From Marinobacter nauticus (GTDB taxonomy: Bacteria; Pseudomonadota; Gammaproteobacteria; Pseudomonadales; Oleiphilaceae), in the NCBI RefSeq assembly GCF_003634635.1, contig NZ_RBJB01000003.1, positions 1-64,000 of the forward strand: a stretch of DNA of 64,000 bases. Reading direction: 5' to 3'. The notes below the pieces were generated by a model, which saw only the letters and a list, made by a program, of their open reading frames with translations, searched no databases and was not told the origin of the DNA. Of the stretch, positions 26,864 to 37,287 are shown one piece after another (the first letter of the stretch is position 1; the number at the start of each line of letters is the position of its first letter). Position numbers and translations under genes: made by a program.

Positions 26864-27406
26864 CTAGGGAAATAATTCCCGGAAAGGCCGGCCCGCAGCG
26901 TCTTTCTCAGAAATGATCAACCGACTGGTTTCGACACTCCCCCAGTCGATACCCAGGTTTTCATCATCCCACCGAATACAGCGCTCATACTCCGGGGCGT
27001 AGAAGTCCGTGCACTTGTACTGGAAGTCCGCCTGCTCGCTCCTGACCAGAAAACCATGCGCAAACCCAGGAGGGATCCACATCATCCGATGATTGGTATC
27101 GGACAGCACTTCGGATACCCATTGCCCGAACGTCGTGGAATCCGGGCGAATATCCACGGCCACATCCAGCACCTCTCCCTGGCTCACCCAGACAAGCTTG
27201 CCTTGTGGTCGTTCGCACTGATAGTGCAGGCCCCGCAACGTGTTCCGGCAGGAGCGGCTGAAATTGTCCTGTACGAAGGACAGGTTCAGTCCCAGCTTTT
27301 CCAGCTGTCGCTGATTCCAGGTTTCCTTGAAGAACCCCCTGCTGTCCCCGAACACCCGGGGTACCAGCACTTTTACATCGGGTATCTTGGTTTCAATGAT
27401 ATCCAT
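26864..27406 (-). CDS. rfbC: dTDP-4-dehydrorhamnose 3,5-epimerase
   Basis: A 180-residue cupin epimerase of the usual RfbC length. Conserved blocks are SRGFFKETWNQ, FVQDNFSRSCRNTLRGLHYQ with the catalytic His, and IPPGFAHGFLV. It converts dTDP-4-keto-6-deoxyglucose to dTDP-4-keto-rhamnose. Last gene of the rfbBDAC operon, 17 bp after rfbA. Confidence 0.95.
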   Translation of the reverse strand: MDIIETKIPDVKVLVPRVFGDSRGFFKETWNQRQLEKLGLNLSFVQDNFSRSCRNTLRGLHYQCERPQGKLVWVSQGEVLDVAVDIRPDSTTFGQWVSEVLSDTNHRMMWIPPGFAHGFLVRSEQADFQYKCTDFYAPEYERCIRWDDENLGIDWGSVETSRLIISEKDAAGRPFRELFP

Positions 27407-27423
27407 GGTCGCCTTGTTGTCTT

Positions 27424-28287
27424 CTATTGCGCGAGTCGTCTGAGGTAGTGGCCATAACTGTTTTTATCAAGCTTATCCGCCTGAGCCAGCAACTGATCAC
27501 GGTCTATGTAACCCATTCGAAAAGCAACCTCCTCAAGACAGGCAATCTTCAGTCCCTGCCGCTTCTCAAGCGTTTCAATAAAACCGGACGCTTCATAAAG
27601 AGAGTCAAACGTTCCCGTATCTAACCAGGCAAAACCACGACCAAGGAGCTCCACGTTCAATTTCCCGGAAGCCAGATACGCCTGGTTTACCGCAGTGATC
27701 TCAAGCTCTCCACGCGCCGAAGGCGAAATGCTCCTGGCAATCGAAACCACATCGTTATCGTAAAAATACAGACCCGTGACCGCATAGTCGGACTTTGGCA
27801 CCGCGGGCTTTTCCTCAATGGAAACCGCTCGCCCCTCCTCGTCGAATTCAACAACTCCAAACCGCTCGGGATCCTTCACCTGATAGCCGAAAATCGTAGC
27901 ACCGGAGTCAAGCGAGGCCGCCCGCTGAAGTTTCTGGCTCAAGCCCTGGCCGTAATAGATGTTGTCCCCTAACACCAGGCACACGCTCTCCGCACCAATA
28001 AACGACGCACCAATAAGAAATGCCTGGGCGATACCCTCTGGCCTGGGTTGAACCGCGTACTCGATCTCGATGCCAAACTGGCTGCCATCGCCCAGCAGCC
28101 TTCGGAATGTGGAACTATCTTCAGGTGTGGTGATAATCAGGATTTCCCGAATACCCGCCAGCATCAGTATCGACAGCGGGTAATAGACCATGGGTTTGTC
28201 GTAAACCGGCAACAGTTGTTTAGACACGCCCTGAGTAATGGGGTACAGCCGGGTTCCGGATCCACCAGCCAACACGATACCTTTCAC
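27424..28287 (-). CDS. rfbA: Glucose-1-phosphate thymidylyltransferase
   Basis: A 287-residue RfbA, which makes dTDP-glucose from glucose-1-phosphate and dTTP. The nucleotide-binding signature [16 protein letters not shown] starts at residue 3, and [18 protein letters not shown] follows. Start set at a GTG with GGAGG 5 nt upstream; it overlaps the rfbD stop as GTGA. A longer frame upstream runs into rfbD and lacks family similarity. Note a possible link to the phosphorylase at the left end, which would release glucose-1-phosphate. Confidence 0.95.
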   Translation of the reverse strand: MKGIVLAGGSGTRLYPITQGVSKQLLPVYDKPMVYYPLSILMLAGIREILIITTPEDSSTFRRLLGDGSQFGIEIEYAVQPRPEGIAQAFLIGASFIGAESVCLVLGDNIYYGQGLSQKLQRAASLDSGATIFGYQVKDPERFGVVEFDEEGRAVSIEEKPAVPKSDYAVTGLYFYDNDVVSIARSISPSARGELEITAVNQAYLASGKLNVELLGRGFAWLDTGTFDSLYEASGFIETLEKRQGLKIACLEEVAFRMGYIDRDQLLAQADKLDKNSYGHYLRRLAQ

Positions 28288-29195
28288 AGCTGCCTCCGTT
28301 TCTCGAAATAAAGCCCTTCGTCGACAACCCGAATCACGCCCGTGGTCCAATCCGGAAGCTCCAGATCAAAAGCCTTTTCAAGCCGGGATGTATTCAGGCA
28401 GGAATTCTTCGGTCGCAAAACCTCTGAGCCATAGACCGCAGCCGTTACCGGGACAATGGCCGCATCGTCAATCACCTGCCCGGCCGATCGCTCCCTTAAC
28501 AGTTCTGCAATCAGACAGCTATAGCCGTACCAAGACGTTGCCCCACTCGCAGTCAAGTGATAAAGCCCACATAACGCACGATCTGGGTAGGTGCGGGCAA
28601 CAGCATGAGCAGTCACGTCCGCCAGCAGCTCTGCCGAGGTCGGCGCACCCCGCTGATCATCAACCACCGTTAGCCGATCTCTCTCACGCAAGAGCTTCAG
28701 CATCGTTGTCAGGAAATTCTTGCCACGGACGGAGTAGACCCAACTGGTCCGGAAAATAAGGTAGTCGCAACCTGACGCCATAACTCGACGGTCACCGTCG
28801 AACTTGCTCTCACCATAGACATTCAAGGGCTGTGCAACGTCCGTCTCGGAATAGGCGTCATCAGACTGGCCGTCGTAAACGTAATCGGTTGAATAGTGAA
28901 CCATCAAGGCACCACAGCGCGCCGCCTCCTGCGCCATGGCTTCAGGCGCCAGAGCATTGATGGCAAAAGCCCGCGCCCGTTCGTGCTCCGCTGCCGGCAC
29001 ATCGGTGTAAGCGGCGGCATTCACCACCACATCCGGACAATGGCGCCGAATGGTTTGCCTCAGGCCCTCCAGGTCACCTAAATCACCACCCTCTCCCGGC
29101 TTTCTGGCAGGTACCACTAGCTGCCCGAGAACCGACAACGCACGCCTCAACTCCCAGCCAACCTGGCCCTCACCACCAAACAGAAGAATGCGCAT
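28284..29195 (-). CDS. rfbD: dTDP-4-dehydrorhamnose reductase
   Basis: A 303-residue short-chain reductase that completes dTDP-L-rhamnose. It shows the dinucleotide motif [13 protein letters not shown] at the N-terminus, [18 protein letters not shown], and the catalytic YGESK. Start at MRILLFGG with GGGAG upstream and a TGATG junction with rfbB. A longer in-frame extension lies inside rfbB. Confidence 0.95.
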   Translation of the reverse strand: MRILLFGGEGQVGWELRRALSVLGQLVVPARKPGEGGDLGDLEGLRQTIRRHCPDVVVNAAAYTDVPAAEHERARAFAINALAPEAMAQEAARCGALMVHYSTDYVYDGQSDDAYSETDVAQPLNVYGESKFDGDRRVMASGCDYLIFRTSWVYSVRGKNFLTTMLKLLRERDRLTVVDDQRGAPTSAELLADVTAHAVARTYPDRALCGLYHLTASGATSWYGYSCLIAELLRERSAGQVIDDAAIVPVTAAVYGSEVLRPKNSCLNTSRLEKAFDLELPDWTTGVIRVVDEGLYFEKRRQL

Positions 29196-30262
29196 CAAAC
29201 GCTCCCCGACCGATAACTGCCGTCGGCAATTCGCTCGCACCAGTTCTGGTTATCCAGATACCAATACACTGTTTTCCGAAGCCCGGATGTGAGGGTTTGT
29301 TTTGGTTCCCACTCCAGGTCACGGCGGATCCTGGAAGCATCGATAGCATAGTGCAAGTCGTGCCCGGGCCTGTCCTCAACGAAGGCGATCAGGTCTTCAA
29401 AACGCTGAACTCCTTGCGGTTTCTCGGGAACAACTTCCTCCAGTACATCACACAAAGCACGAACCAGATCAATATTCCTCATCTCGGCATTACCGCCAAT
29501 GTTGTAGGCCTCGTTCGCACTGGCTTTCGTGAGCACTCGATAGAGAGCCTCAGCATGATCCTCAACGTAGAGCCAGTCCCGGATCTGACGCCCGTCACCG
29601 TATACCGGCAAAGGTTTACCTGCCAGCGCGTTGGTAATCATCAGCGGTATGATTTTTTCTGGAAACTGAAACGGCCCGTAATTGTTGGAGCAATTGGTAA
29701 TAAGAATCGGCAAACCATAGGTTCGACTCCAGGCCCGGACCAGGTGATCCGAACTGGCCTTGCTTGCACTGTAGGGGCTGCTCGGGGAGTAAGGCGTTTG
29801 CTCGGTGAAGGCGGTTTGTCCTGTCCGTGAATCCGCCAGATCACCAAACACCTCATCGGTGCTGACATGATGGAACCGAAACATCTGGCGCTCACCTTCC
29901 TCGAGCCGGCCCCAGTATGCGCGGGCAGCCTCGAGCAGGGTATAGGTTCCAATGATGTTGGTCTCAATGAAAACCGCAGGCCCCTCAATAGATCTGTCTA
30001 CATGGCTCTCGGCAGCCAGGTGCAGCACAGCAGAAGGCCGGTACCGTTCCAACAGACGATCCACCAGCTCACGGTCACAGATATCGCCCTTTTCAAACAC
30101 AAAACGAGGATGGCCCTGGAGCCCGGCCAGATTGTCCAGATTGCCGCAATAGGTGAGCTTGTCCAGCACCACAACGCTATCGTCAGTACGCTCAATAATG
30201 AACCGTGCAACGGCTGAGCCAATAAACCCTGCCCCACCTGTTACGAGAATTGTTCTCGTCAT
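29195..30262 (-). CDS. rfbB: dTDP-glucose 4,6-dehydratase
   Basis: A 355-residue extended SDR. The NAD motif [12 protein letters not shown] is at the start, followed by [36 protein letters not shown] and the catalytic YSASK. It makes dTDP-4-keto-6-deoxyglucose, the branch point for rhamnose and for the VioA-like aminotransferase. The ATG at 30262 gives [10 protein letters not shown]; an in-frame ATG 18 bp upstream is equally possible. First gene of rfbBDAC, with a TATACT -10-like element on the minus strand about 55 nt upstream. Confidence 0.95.
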   Translation of the reverse strand: MTRTILVTGGAGFIGSAVARFIIERTDDSVVVLDKLTYCGNLDNLAGLQGHPRFVFEKGDICDRELVDRLLERYRPSAVLHLAAESHVDRSIEGPAVFIETNIIGTYTLLEAARAYWGRLEEGERQMFRFHHVSTDEVFGDLADSRTGQTAFTEQTPYSPSSPYSASKASSDHLVRAWSRTYGLPILITNCSNNYGPFQFPEKIIPLMITNALAGKPLPVYGDGRQIRDWLYVEDHAEALYRVLTKASANEAYNIGGNAEMRNIDLVRALCDVLEEVVPEKPQGVQRFEDLIAFVEDRPGHDLHYAIDASRIRRDLEWEPKQTLTSGLRKTVYWYLDNQNWCERIADGSYRSGSV

Positions 30263-30477
30263 GCTATTGCTTCCCGTCATAAGTTCCCGGCGTCTCTTTT
30301 CCTGGCATCGAGGCCCGAGTATAACCAAAACCTTCAACTCGTCGCTGTAAACAGACACGACTATGGACAAAACTGAAACTGGCACACCTTTCGCTACACC
30401 TCCCCCAGACCCCGGCAAACCGTCAAAAAACTGCAGACCTTTGCCGCATCGGATATTGGCTGGTAACGAGGTGTTCC

Positions 30478-32481
30478 ATGCAAGTACAACATCATAACGC
30501 GCATCTTTCCCGCTCCGTTCAGGCTCAGGTCGCGCGCCTGGTGCTCCAGGCAAACCTGGCGTACGGCGAGTCCAACAGCAACGGGCTCTCCTACATTCAG
30601 CGGCTGAAAGCGCGCAATGAATGCCGGGAATACCTGAATCAGGCGCTGGCGCTGGAGGCCGATCACGCAGCGGCCCTTGGTCTGCTCGGGCGAGTGGAGA
30701 TGGACGACGGCCAGCTTGAAAAGGCCCATGCCCTGTTCAATGCCAGTCTCAATCGGCAACCGGCGCAGGCCCAGCAATACTGCAACCTGGGCTATTGGGC
30801 ACTGAAGAGCGAGCGCCCCGCCCTGGCGGAGGAGTATTTCCTGCAGGCACTGGAATGCGACCGGCAATCTGCCGCCGCTTTCTGCGGCGTTGCTCATGCC
30901 AAACGGCTGCAAGGCCAGTTTGATGTTGCCTATCTGCACTATCGCAAGCTACTCCAAAGCGGATCGGAATGGGATTCTGTCTATTCCGGCATGCTCTCCT
31001 GCGCGCAGCACCTTCAGGTTCACAAAGCCGACAGCGATCTGGCGCTGGACGCCATTGCCCTGCTTCGGCAAGAAGGTCTGCCACACCAGGAAATCGGCCA
31101 CTTTGTCGGCGCAATCATCCAGCAGCAATACGACCTGGATAACCCTAACGCCGAAATCTTCCTGGATGCCGCGGCAGAAGATGAATTGCTGATCCTGGCG
31201 CTCCAGAAAACTCTGATGCCCAATGCCGCTGTGGAAGAACTGGTGGTGCTACTGCGCCGCGCCATCATGTCGGAGGTCGCTCAAACGGCCAGCCTGAGGG
31301 ACGAACTGCAGCCCCTCTGCCTGGCCATCGCCGAATACGCCGACCGCACCGGCTTCGCGCTGGCCGCGGAAGACGATGAGGAACGCCTGGCGGCCACCAT
31401 CAATGAAAGCATCATGGCGCAATTTGCCGTGGGCGAACCTCAAGAGGCCCTGATTGGCTCGCTGATGATCAGTGCAATGTATGGTGCGCTTTTCCACCAG
31501 AACTTTGCAGTTCAACTCGGCCAATGGAATCTGGTGGACTGGCCACTGGCCATGCAACCCATTATGGCAGCCAGCTACTACAACCGGGCAGAAGAAGAGG
31601 CCATCAAGCAGAATTTTGACGAAAAAGCCGAGGAACTCTGCCTGGAGAAAACCGATGTGCCCCAGGCATGGCCGGCCTGGAGCCAGTTGGCCTATCGGAC
31701 GGAGACCAGCCTGAAAGCCGTGATGGCGCAGGAACTTGGCCTGAACACCGACAACCTCCCCGCCGCGTTGAGGATTATGGTGTGCGGCGCTCAGTCTGGC
31801 CAGCGAGCCATGGAGCTGGCGCAATACCTGAACGATGTCGAAGTGATTGCAGTTGATGAATCCCTGGCCAATATCGCCAAAGGCACCCGCATGGCCCAGA
31901 GCCTGAACATGGACAACATCGTGTTCTGGCCCTGGTCCATCGCACAGCGTTTTGTGGCCGATGGTCACAAGGTCCATTGGGTGGAAGTGGGCCGTGTGCC
32001 CTCACCGGCCATGACCGAGCTTTCTCTGGCCGCACTCATCAATACTGCCTCCAACACCGGTGCCATTGTGCACATGCACACGGCGCTGGCCGAGCAAACC
32101 CAGGGCGACAAACAGATTCGCCGCTTGGTCGCGGAGCACAATCTGCAGCCCACTCGTACCGCCTTGCGTCAACTTCGCAGGATGGTATTGGCCAACCGGC
32201 AAGATACCCTCTGGACAGAGCTGCTGAAGGACGAGGACTTCTACAGCCTGGGCGGCTGCCGCGATCGATGGTTCCGGCCGCAGGACGCCAACCAGCTCAA
32301 AGAGCTGCTGGCCCTGGTGAGCAATGAAGTAGAGTGGAAGCTGATTAAAGCCCGGGATGAAGATGGCCACAGCCTGGCCACCGGCCCGGTACAGCGCCAG
32401 ATCCAGGCGGAAGCCCTGGGTAGTGAAGTTCAAAGCCTGATGGGGCAGAACCTGAGCGTGTATTTCCAGCGTCGGCGCTAA
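30478..32481 (+). CDS. TPR protein with a C-terminal Rossmann/methyltransferase-like domain
   Basis: A 667-residue cytosolic protein I cannot name. Residues about 40-165 contain tetratricopeptide repeats ([38 protein letters not shown]). A long helical middle follows. From about 430 a nucleotide/SAM-fold pattern appears: [20 protein letters not shown], then [18 protein letters not shown], as in class I methyltransferases, but the catalytic part is not clear. GAGGTG lies 5 nt before the ATG. It is divergent from rfbBDAC and followed by a hairpin. Proximity to the glycosylation island suggests protein or glycan modification; this is a guess. Confidence 0.7.
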   Translation: MQVQHHNAHLSRSVQAQVARLVLQANLAYGESNSNGLSYIQRLKARNECREYLNQALALEADHAAALGLLGRVEMDDGQLEKAHALFNASLNRQPAQAQQYCNLGYWALKSERPALAEEYFLQALECDRQSAAAFCGVAHAKRLQGQFDVAYLHYRKLLQSGSEWDSVYSGMLSCAQHLQVHKADSDLALDAIALLRQEGLPHQEIGHFVGAIIQQQYDLDNPNAEIFLDAAAEDELLILALQKTLMPNAAVEELVVLLRRAIMSEVAQTASLRDELQPLCLAIAEYADRTGFALAAEDDEERLAATINESIMAQFAVGEPQEALIGSLMISAMYGALFHQNFAVQLGQWNLVDWPLAMQPIMAASYYNRAEEEAIKQNFDEKAEELCLEKTDVPQAWPAWSQLAYRTETSLKAVMAQELGLNTDNLPAALRIMVCGAQSGQRAMELAQYLNDVEVIAVDESLANIAKGTRMAQSLNMDNIVFWPWSIAQRFVADGHKVHWVEVGRVPSPAMTELSLAALINTASNTGAIVHMHTALAEQTQGDKQIRRLVAEHNLQPTRTALRQLRRMVLANRQDTLWTELLKDEDFYSLGGCRDRWFRPQDANQLKELLALVSNEVEWKLIKARDEDGHSLATGPVQRQIQAEALGSEVQSLMGQNLSVYFQRRR

Positions 32482-32498
32482 TCGGCGCCACCCAGATA

Positions 32499-32530
32499 CC
32501 GGGACAATCCTCACGCGAGGATGCCCGGGG
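32499..32530. terminator. Hairpin between convergent genes
   Basis: CCGGG with inner ATCCTC/GAGGAT around an ACGC loop and CCCGG forms a stable hairpin between the TPR gene stop and the sbcB stop. There is no clear T-run. Confidence 0.45.
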
Positions 32531-32541
32531 TCTGCAATTCG

Positions 32542-33990
32542 CTACAGGTAGGGAATCAAAGATTCACCGTAAAGATGTAGATCTTCCAGAACCTGTTGCT
32601 TTTTGGGCGTCAGTTCAGGATCAGAGGCCAATCGCTGAAGTTCCCGACCGTAAGCCTCCAATGAACGCCACCCCTTTTTCGGCTGCATCAACCGTTCGGT
32701 ACGAAACTGCTCCCAGCGCTCCATTTCCTCGCCAATCAGGGTATCCGGATAGTTGCGGGCACGGTAACGGAACAGCATCTCCGGCAGGCGCGCGTCTTCA
32801 AACCTCACTTCCTGCTCGGCCAGGGTATCCACGGGTTGGGTCAGCAACCAGTTGAGTTTCTCCCGGTCGGTTTTGCTGATAAATCTGCCCGCGTACAGTT
32901 GCTCGTCGGGATCGGTCAGGTCGCTGCCCTGAAAATCCTGTTCGAATGCCTGGGCAATACGAGCAGGAAGATCCGGAGCTTTGCGCAACTTGGCCAGATT
33001 TGCCCGAAGCACATCACCATCTAACTCCAGCTCGGCCAACCGCTCCTGTGACAGCGTGGAGAGCATGGTCGCTGGCGCCAGCACAGGGCACTTGTTCAAT
33101 TGCACGCCTTTCAGTGGAAAGCGGCTAACACCCTCCCCCAGTTCCGCCTGAGACGTAAATACCCGCTCACGTATCTCCTCGACCGAGGCATTGATCAGCG
33201 CCTCCGGGTCTTCCCGAAGATCGTAAACGATCACCTGGTTTTTGTTGCTCAGGCTCTCTGCCAACGGTGCCACCAACGCACAACAACCTCTTGTAGCCGG
33301 ATATTTGGCGGAAATATGAAACACCGGCTTCATGCTCGCCGTGTCCAGCATTTGCCGTGCAGAGTGTTTGTCTTTGTTGTTCAGAACGAAATCAAACAGT
33401 TTGGGCTGCTTTTCCTTGATCAGCTTTGCCACGGCAATGGTGGCCAGCACATCCGACATGGCATCGTGGGCAGCCTCATGAGCAATGCCATTGGCCACCG
33501 TCAGCTCTTCCAGCCTGAAACTCGGGCTGCCATCCTCTTTGCGGGGCCAATGGATACCCTCCGGCCGCAAAGCGTAGGTCAGCCGCACCATATCAATGAT
33601 GTCCCAGCGAGAGTTCCCGTTCTGCCATTCCCTGGCGTAGGGATCCCGGAGATTGCGGTACAACGTGTGCCGGGTCACTTCATCATCAAACCGCAGGCTG
33701 TTGTAGCCCACGGCACAGGTACCGGGCTGGCTGAAAGCCTCATTAATCCGGGCGATAAACTCGGCTTCCGGAAATCCGTCCTCCAGCGCTTTCTGGGGAG
33801 TAATACCAGTAATCAGGCAGGCTTCGGGGGATGGCAGGTAATCGTCGGCTGGCTTGCAATAGATCACCAGCGGGTCTTCGATGATATTCAGATCCGCATC
33901 GGTGCGCACACCCGCAAACTGGGAGGGCCGGTCATGAACCGGGTCTACGCCAAAGGTTTCGTAATCGTGCCAGTAGAAAGAGCGGATCAA
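32542..33990 (-). CDS. sbcB: Exodeoxyribonuclease I
   Basis: A 482-residue 3'-5' single-strand DNA exonuclease that acts in recombination and mismatch repair. DEDDh motifs are visible: HDYETFG with Asp9/Glu11, GYNSLRFDDEV in the middle, and HEAAHDAMSDV. The C-terminal half matches the SH3-like and helical ExoI extension, and the length fits the family (about 475). Stand-alone gene facing the TPR gene. Confidence 0.94.
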   Translation of the reverse strand: MIRSFYWHDYETFGVDPVHDRPSQFAGVRTDADLNIIEDPLVIYCKPADDYLPSPEACLITGITPQKALEDGFPEAEFIARINEAFSQPGTCAVGYNSLRFDDEVTRHTLYRNLRDPYAREWQNGNSRWDIIDMVRLTYALRPEGIHWPRKEDGSPSFRLEELTVANGIAHEAAHDAMSDVLATIAVAKLIKEKQPKLFDFVLNNKDKHSARQMLDTASMKPVFHISAKYPATRGCCALVAPLAESLSNKNQVIVYDLREDPEALINASVEEIRERVFTSQAELGEGVSRFPLKGVQLNKCPVLAPATMLSTLSQERLAELELDGDVLRANLAKLRKAPDLPARIAQAFEQDFQGSDLTDPDEQLYAGRFISKTDREKLNWLLTQPVDTLAEQEVRFEDARLPEMLFRYRARNYPDTLIGEEMERWEQFRTERLMQPKKGWRSLEAYGRELQRLASDPELTPKKQQVLEDLHLYGESLIPYL

Positions 33991-34035
33991 AGGAAGACTC
34001 CTGCGTGTTGGTTCAGAGGCAGGAGTCTAGCAAAA

Positions 34036-34914
34036 TCAAAACAGCTTGGTACCCATATCCGTCTGATGGGTGCGCAGGCGGTCAATGCCATCCGGGCCAA
34101 CAAGTTGGCTCAGATCCACGGTCATGTTGGTAGGCAGGTTAATAAATACCCCTTTCCCAACGCTGATGGTGTTGGCACCGTCCAGCGTTTGCCAGGCTAC
34201 GCCATCATCGCGCTGAAAACCGACGAAAAACGCATCTGTAAACCCGATGGTGCCATCGGCACTGCCGTTATCCTCACCTACGGTCAGTGATTGCAGGTGG
34301 GTAAGTGGCGTGCAGTTAGCTCCGGAAACACAGGAGTTGGGATCAATACCAATGTGAGAGGCACGGTAGTTGGTGGCCGCGCCACCATCGCCATCAAACA
34401 GATAGGTATCGTAAACGGCACCGGTTGAATCCTGTACTTTCAGGCCGATGTCGCCGCTGAAGCTGGTGGTATGGGACGACACCGAGCCCCTTGCCTGCCC
34501 GAAACCCATGCGGAATCCGGCAAGGCCCGCGGCATCTTCCGCCAGTTCGATATAGGGCATGCGCGCTTCGAAAGGAATTTCATCCCCGGCATTGTAGGTC
34601 TTACCATTGAAGACCTCGCCGTCGTTACGGGCGATATGACCAAGGGCCAGGTGGGTGGCAGAGAAGTCCGTGCCGCCATTGATCTGACCGGCCTGAATAT
34701 CGTCAATATTCACACGGGTCTCTACATCCATGGTCAGCGTCATGCGCGTGAACTCATGGTTCTGGCCGGGGATGTTTTCAATCTGCATAAAGGCCTGCCC
34801 GGTTACCTTGCCCATCGCATTATCTGAAATGGGCTCCAGTTCTGCCTGGGAAACGGGCGAAATACCCAGGCAGAGCATGGCAAGGGCAGCGCATCCGTAC
34901 GCTTGCGTTGTCAT
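34036..34914 (-). CDS. Secreted DUF6160-like surface/periplasmic protein
   Basis: A 292-residue protein with a signal peptide (about 1-24, cleavage near SQAELEP). The mature N-terminus has the pattern LEPISDNAMGKVTGQAFM, typical of a group of exported gammaproteobacterial proteins (DUF6160-like) of unknown function. The rest is rich in Gly, Asp and Thr and looks beta-structured, as in outer-membrane-associated or pilus-related proteins. Start at MTTQAYG, which places the signal peptide correctly. No operon partners. Confidence 0.65.
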   Translation of the reverse strand: MTTQAYGCAALAMLCLGISPVSQAELEPISDNAMGKVTGQAFMQIENIPGQNHEFTRMTLTMDVETRVNIDDIQAGQINGGTDFSATHLALGHIARNDGEVFNGKTYNAGDEIPFEARMPYIELAEDAAGLAGFRMGFGQARGSVSSHTTSFSGDIGLKVQDSTGAVYDTYLFDGDGGAATNYRASHIGIDPNSCVSGANCTPLTHLQSLTVGEDNGSADGTIGFTDAFFVGFQRDDGVAWQTLDGANTISVGKGVFINLPTNMTVDLSQLVGPDGIDRLRTHQTDMGTKLF

Positions 34915-35266
34915 AGATTGTGTCTCTGATTGTTTTAGTGAGTCAGTTTCGACACCCGACTCCATGCCTGCCCGCTGGTTTTATTATTTCGGTGCTGGCA
35001 TGCGGCCCGTTATTCTTTGTAACAAACTGTTTCTTTTTGACCGCAACACGACTATATCCGACCGAGCCTCGTACATTGAGTGAGGTACATCACATTCATT
35101 CATTACCTGGCCGTCATTTGTTGTTCAAGCTTGATGTTCGTCACAGGACTAAACTAACTTAGGAACGAATATGTAGCTTAGCGAACTTGTAATGTAGCCC
35201 GCATATACACAACGCCTGAGATTGGTATACTTACGCCCTTTCGTTAAAGGCCCCAAACGGCACTCC
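34915..35266. other. Divergent intergenic region
   Basis: A 352-bp AT-richer region between two divergent genes. It holds a CRP/Vfr-like palindrome and a TATACT at 35226-35231 on the plus strand about 35 nt before the response-regulator ATG. No gene or terminator is supported here. Confidence 0.6.
35079..35094. promoter_or_regulatory. CRP/Vfr-like binding site
   Basis: AGTGA-N6-TCACA matches the CRP consensus TGTGA-N6-TCACA at nine of ten defined bases. It lies between the divergent exported-protein gene and the REC-CheC gene and could regulate either. Confidence 0.45.
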
Positions 35267-36295
35267 ATGACCACCAGAATATTGATCTGCGACGACTCTG
35301 CTCTGGCGCGCAAACAAATGGCCAAAGCTCTGCCACCCGGCCTGGCAGACGACATCCTCTTCGCCGGAGATGGCAAGGAGGCGCTAACCATACTGCGCGA
35401 TCAGAAAGCCGAGCTGTTATTTCTGGACCTGAACATGCCGGAACTCGACGGCTACCAGGTGCTGGAACACATCCGCTCAGAGGATCTTCCGGTTCTGACC
35501 ATCGTGGTCTCGGGCGACATTCAGCCGGAAGCCCGGGAACGTGTGCGCAAACTGGGTGCCATCGACTTCATCAAAAAGCCAACCGACACCGGCGTTGTTT
35601 CCCGACTGCTCGAAGAGTACGGTTTCTATCGCCCTTCCGAACTCGAAGACACTGCCCTTAACGACGCCAGCCTTCATACCCGGGAGGCAGCCAGTCCGGA
35701 AATATCGGTAAGCCTGAGTGATTACCTGCAGGAGATATCCAACGTCGCCATGGGGCGCTCCTCCGACTTGCTGGCCCGGCTGCTGAAGGTATTTGTCAAA
35801 CAACCTATCCCCAAAGTTGCGTTTATCGCCAACTCCGAGCTGCACATGGCAATATCGGCTGCGCAGCGAGCAGAAGACTACTCAGCCGTTTGCCAGGGCT
35901 TTACCGGCGCCGGTATCGCAGGCGAGGCCCTCCTGCTGTTTGAAGACGCCAGTTTCCGGGAAATGGCCGAACTGCTTCACTATGACGTGCTGGAAGGCGA
36001 GTCCGTGAACGTGGAAGTGCTCATGGATATGTCGAGTATCTTGTTTGGCGCGTTTATCAACGGTATTGGCGATCAACTCGACCTGAAGCTGGGCCTGGGC
36101 CATCCGACCGTTCTCGGCCAGCACCGCCCGGTTAACGAACTGTTGGATCATCACAGCAAGCGGGAAGAACAGCTGCTGTGTATTGAGATCAGCTATGCTC
36201 TGGAAAACCGGGATATCCGCTGCAACATGCTGATCTTGCTAACCGAGGACTCCATCCCATTCCTTGAAAAACGCCTCGCGTATCTGGTGGATTGA
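35267..36295 (+). CDS. Response regulator with CheC/CheX-like phosphatase domain
   Basis: A 342-residue protein. Residues 1-120 are a receiver domain (acid pair D9/D10, phospho-acceptor D54 in LFLDLNMPELDG, Lys in FIKKPTD). Residues about 145-340 resemble CheC/CheX phosphatases: DYLQEISN fits the D-x3-E-x2-N active-site motif, while the second copy (DMSSILFG) has lost the glutamate. CheC-type domains remove phosphate from CheY-like proteins, so it may dephosphorylate its own or another receiver. Start at MTTRILICDD; an upstream in-frame start lies in the promoter region. Followed at once by a diguanylate cyclase gene. Confidence 0.82.
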   Translation: MTTRILICDDSALARKQMAKALPPGLADDILFAGDGKEALTILRDQKAELLFLDLNMPELDGYQVLEHIRSEDLPVLTIVVSGDIQPEARERVRKLGAIDFIKKPTDTGVVSRLLEEYGFYRPSELEDTALNDASLHTREAASPEISVSLSDYLQEISNVAMGRSSDLLARLLKVFVKQPIPKVAFIANSELHMAISAAQRAEDYSAVCQGFTGAGIAGEALLLFEDASFREMAELLHYDVLEGESVNVEVLMDMSSILFGAFINGIGDQLDLKLGLGHPTVLGQHRPVNELLDHHSKREEQLLCIEISYALENRDIRCNMLILLTEDSIPFLEKRLAYLVD

Positions 36296-36297
36296 CT

Positions 36298-37248
36298 ATG
36301 GCCTTTAATCAGGGCGCCAACGAATTCCATTGGCTGATGGACATGCTCGAATCCGTCGAGGTGGGGCTGGTCGTGCTGGACCTGGATTTCCACGTCCAGG
36401 CATGGAACGGCTTCATGGAACACCACAGTGGCATTACCGCCAGCCAGATTCAGGACAAGGTTTTGTTCGAAACCTTTCCGGACATCCCGGAAGCCTGGCT
36501 TACCCGAAAGGTAGACGCCGTCGCCATGCTGAACACCCGGGCTTTTACTTCCTGGGAACAGCGCCCTTACCTGTTCAAGTTCCGGAATACACGCCCGATC
36601 ACAGGCACTGAAGAATACATGTTCCAGAACCTGACCATCAGCCCGATCACCGCTCCGAACGGTGAGGTGGAGAAGGTGTGCCTGCTGATCTACGACGTAA
36701 CCGAATTCGCCAGCAGCAAACGGGCCCTGGAACGTGCAAACGAACAGCTGGCGAAACTCAGCATGACAGATCGGCTAACGGGGCTGCTGAACCGGGGCAC
36801 CTGGGAAAACCTGGTGGATGCCGAATATGAACGTTTCCGGCGCTATGGCCAGGCCACAAGCCTGGTGATGTTCGATATCGACCACTTCAAACCGGTGAAT
36901 GACACATACGGCCACCTGGCCGGAGACGAGGTGATTCGCCATACCGCCGAAGTCACTCGCAATAACATCCGGCAATCGGACAGCGCCGGCCGTTATGGCG
37001 GTGAAGAATTCGGCATTATTTTGCCAGAAACCGATGCCGAGAATGCCCGGGTCATTTGCGAGCGCATTCGTGAGGCGATTGAGAACAGCACGGTTAGCAC
37101 AACCGCAGGCGATATTCGCTACACAGTGAGCATGGGCATCGCGCAATTAACTGAAACGCCAGAGAACTATATGCAGTGGATGCAAAAGGCAGATGAGGCT
37201 TTGTATAAAGCCAAGGAAAGCGGGCGGAACAAAGTCGTAGTCAGTTAA
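36298..37248 (+). CDS. PAS-GGDEF diguanylate cyclase
   Basis: A 316-residue cytosolic diguanylate cyclase. A PAS domain occupies about 8-135 (ESVEVGLVVLDLDFHVQAWN) and a GGDEF domain about 155-316. The active site is RYGGEEF, preceded by DRLTGLLNR and FDIDHFK, so 2 GTP to c-di-GMP is expected. The product-inhibition I-site RQSD lies five residues before GGEEF. The ATG is two bases past the REC-CheC stop; a TTG six bases earlier overlaps that stop but is too close to GGTGG. The pair forms one operon. Confidence 0.9.
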   Translation: MAFNQGANEFHWLMDMLESVEVGLVVLDLDFHVQAWNGFMEHHSGITASQIQDKVLFETFPDIPEAWLTRKVDAVAMLNTRAFTSWEQRPYLFKFRNTRPITGTEEYMFQNLTISPITAPNGEVEKVCLLIYDVTEFASSKRALERANEQLAKLSMTDRLTGLLNRGTWENLVDAEYERFRRYGQATSLVMFDIDHFKPVNDTYGHLAGDEVIRHTAEVTRNNIRQSDSAGRYGGEEFGIILPETDAENARVICERIREAIENSTVSTTAGDIRYTVSMGIAQLTETPENYMQWMQKADEALYKAKESGRNKVVVS

Positions 37249-37252
37249 TATC

Positions 37253-37278
37253 CCCCTCCCTCTATTGAGAGAGAGGGG
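37253..37278. terminator. Hairpin between convergent genes
   Basis: CCCCTCCCTCT and AGAGAGAGGGG can pair with one mismatch around an ATTG loop, just after the cyclase stop and before the mvaT stop on the other strand. No T-run follows. Confidence 0.35.
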
Positions 37279-37287
37279 AATGGGCAG

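Noticed and set aside
31249-31977. 242-codon minus-strand open frame
   Set aside because: Antisense to the TPR protein gene, with no ribosome site or domain.
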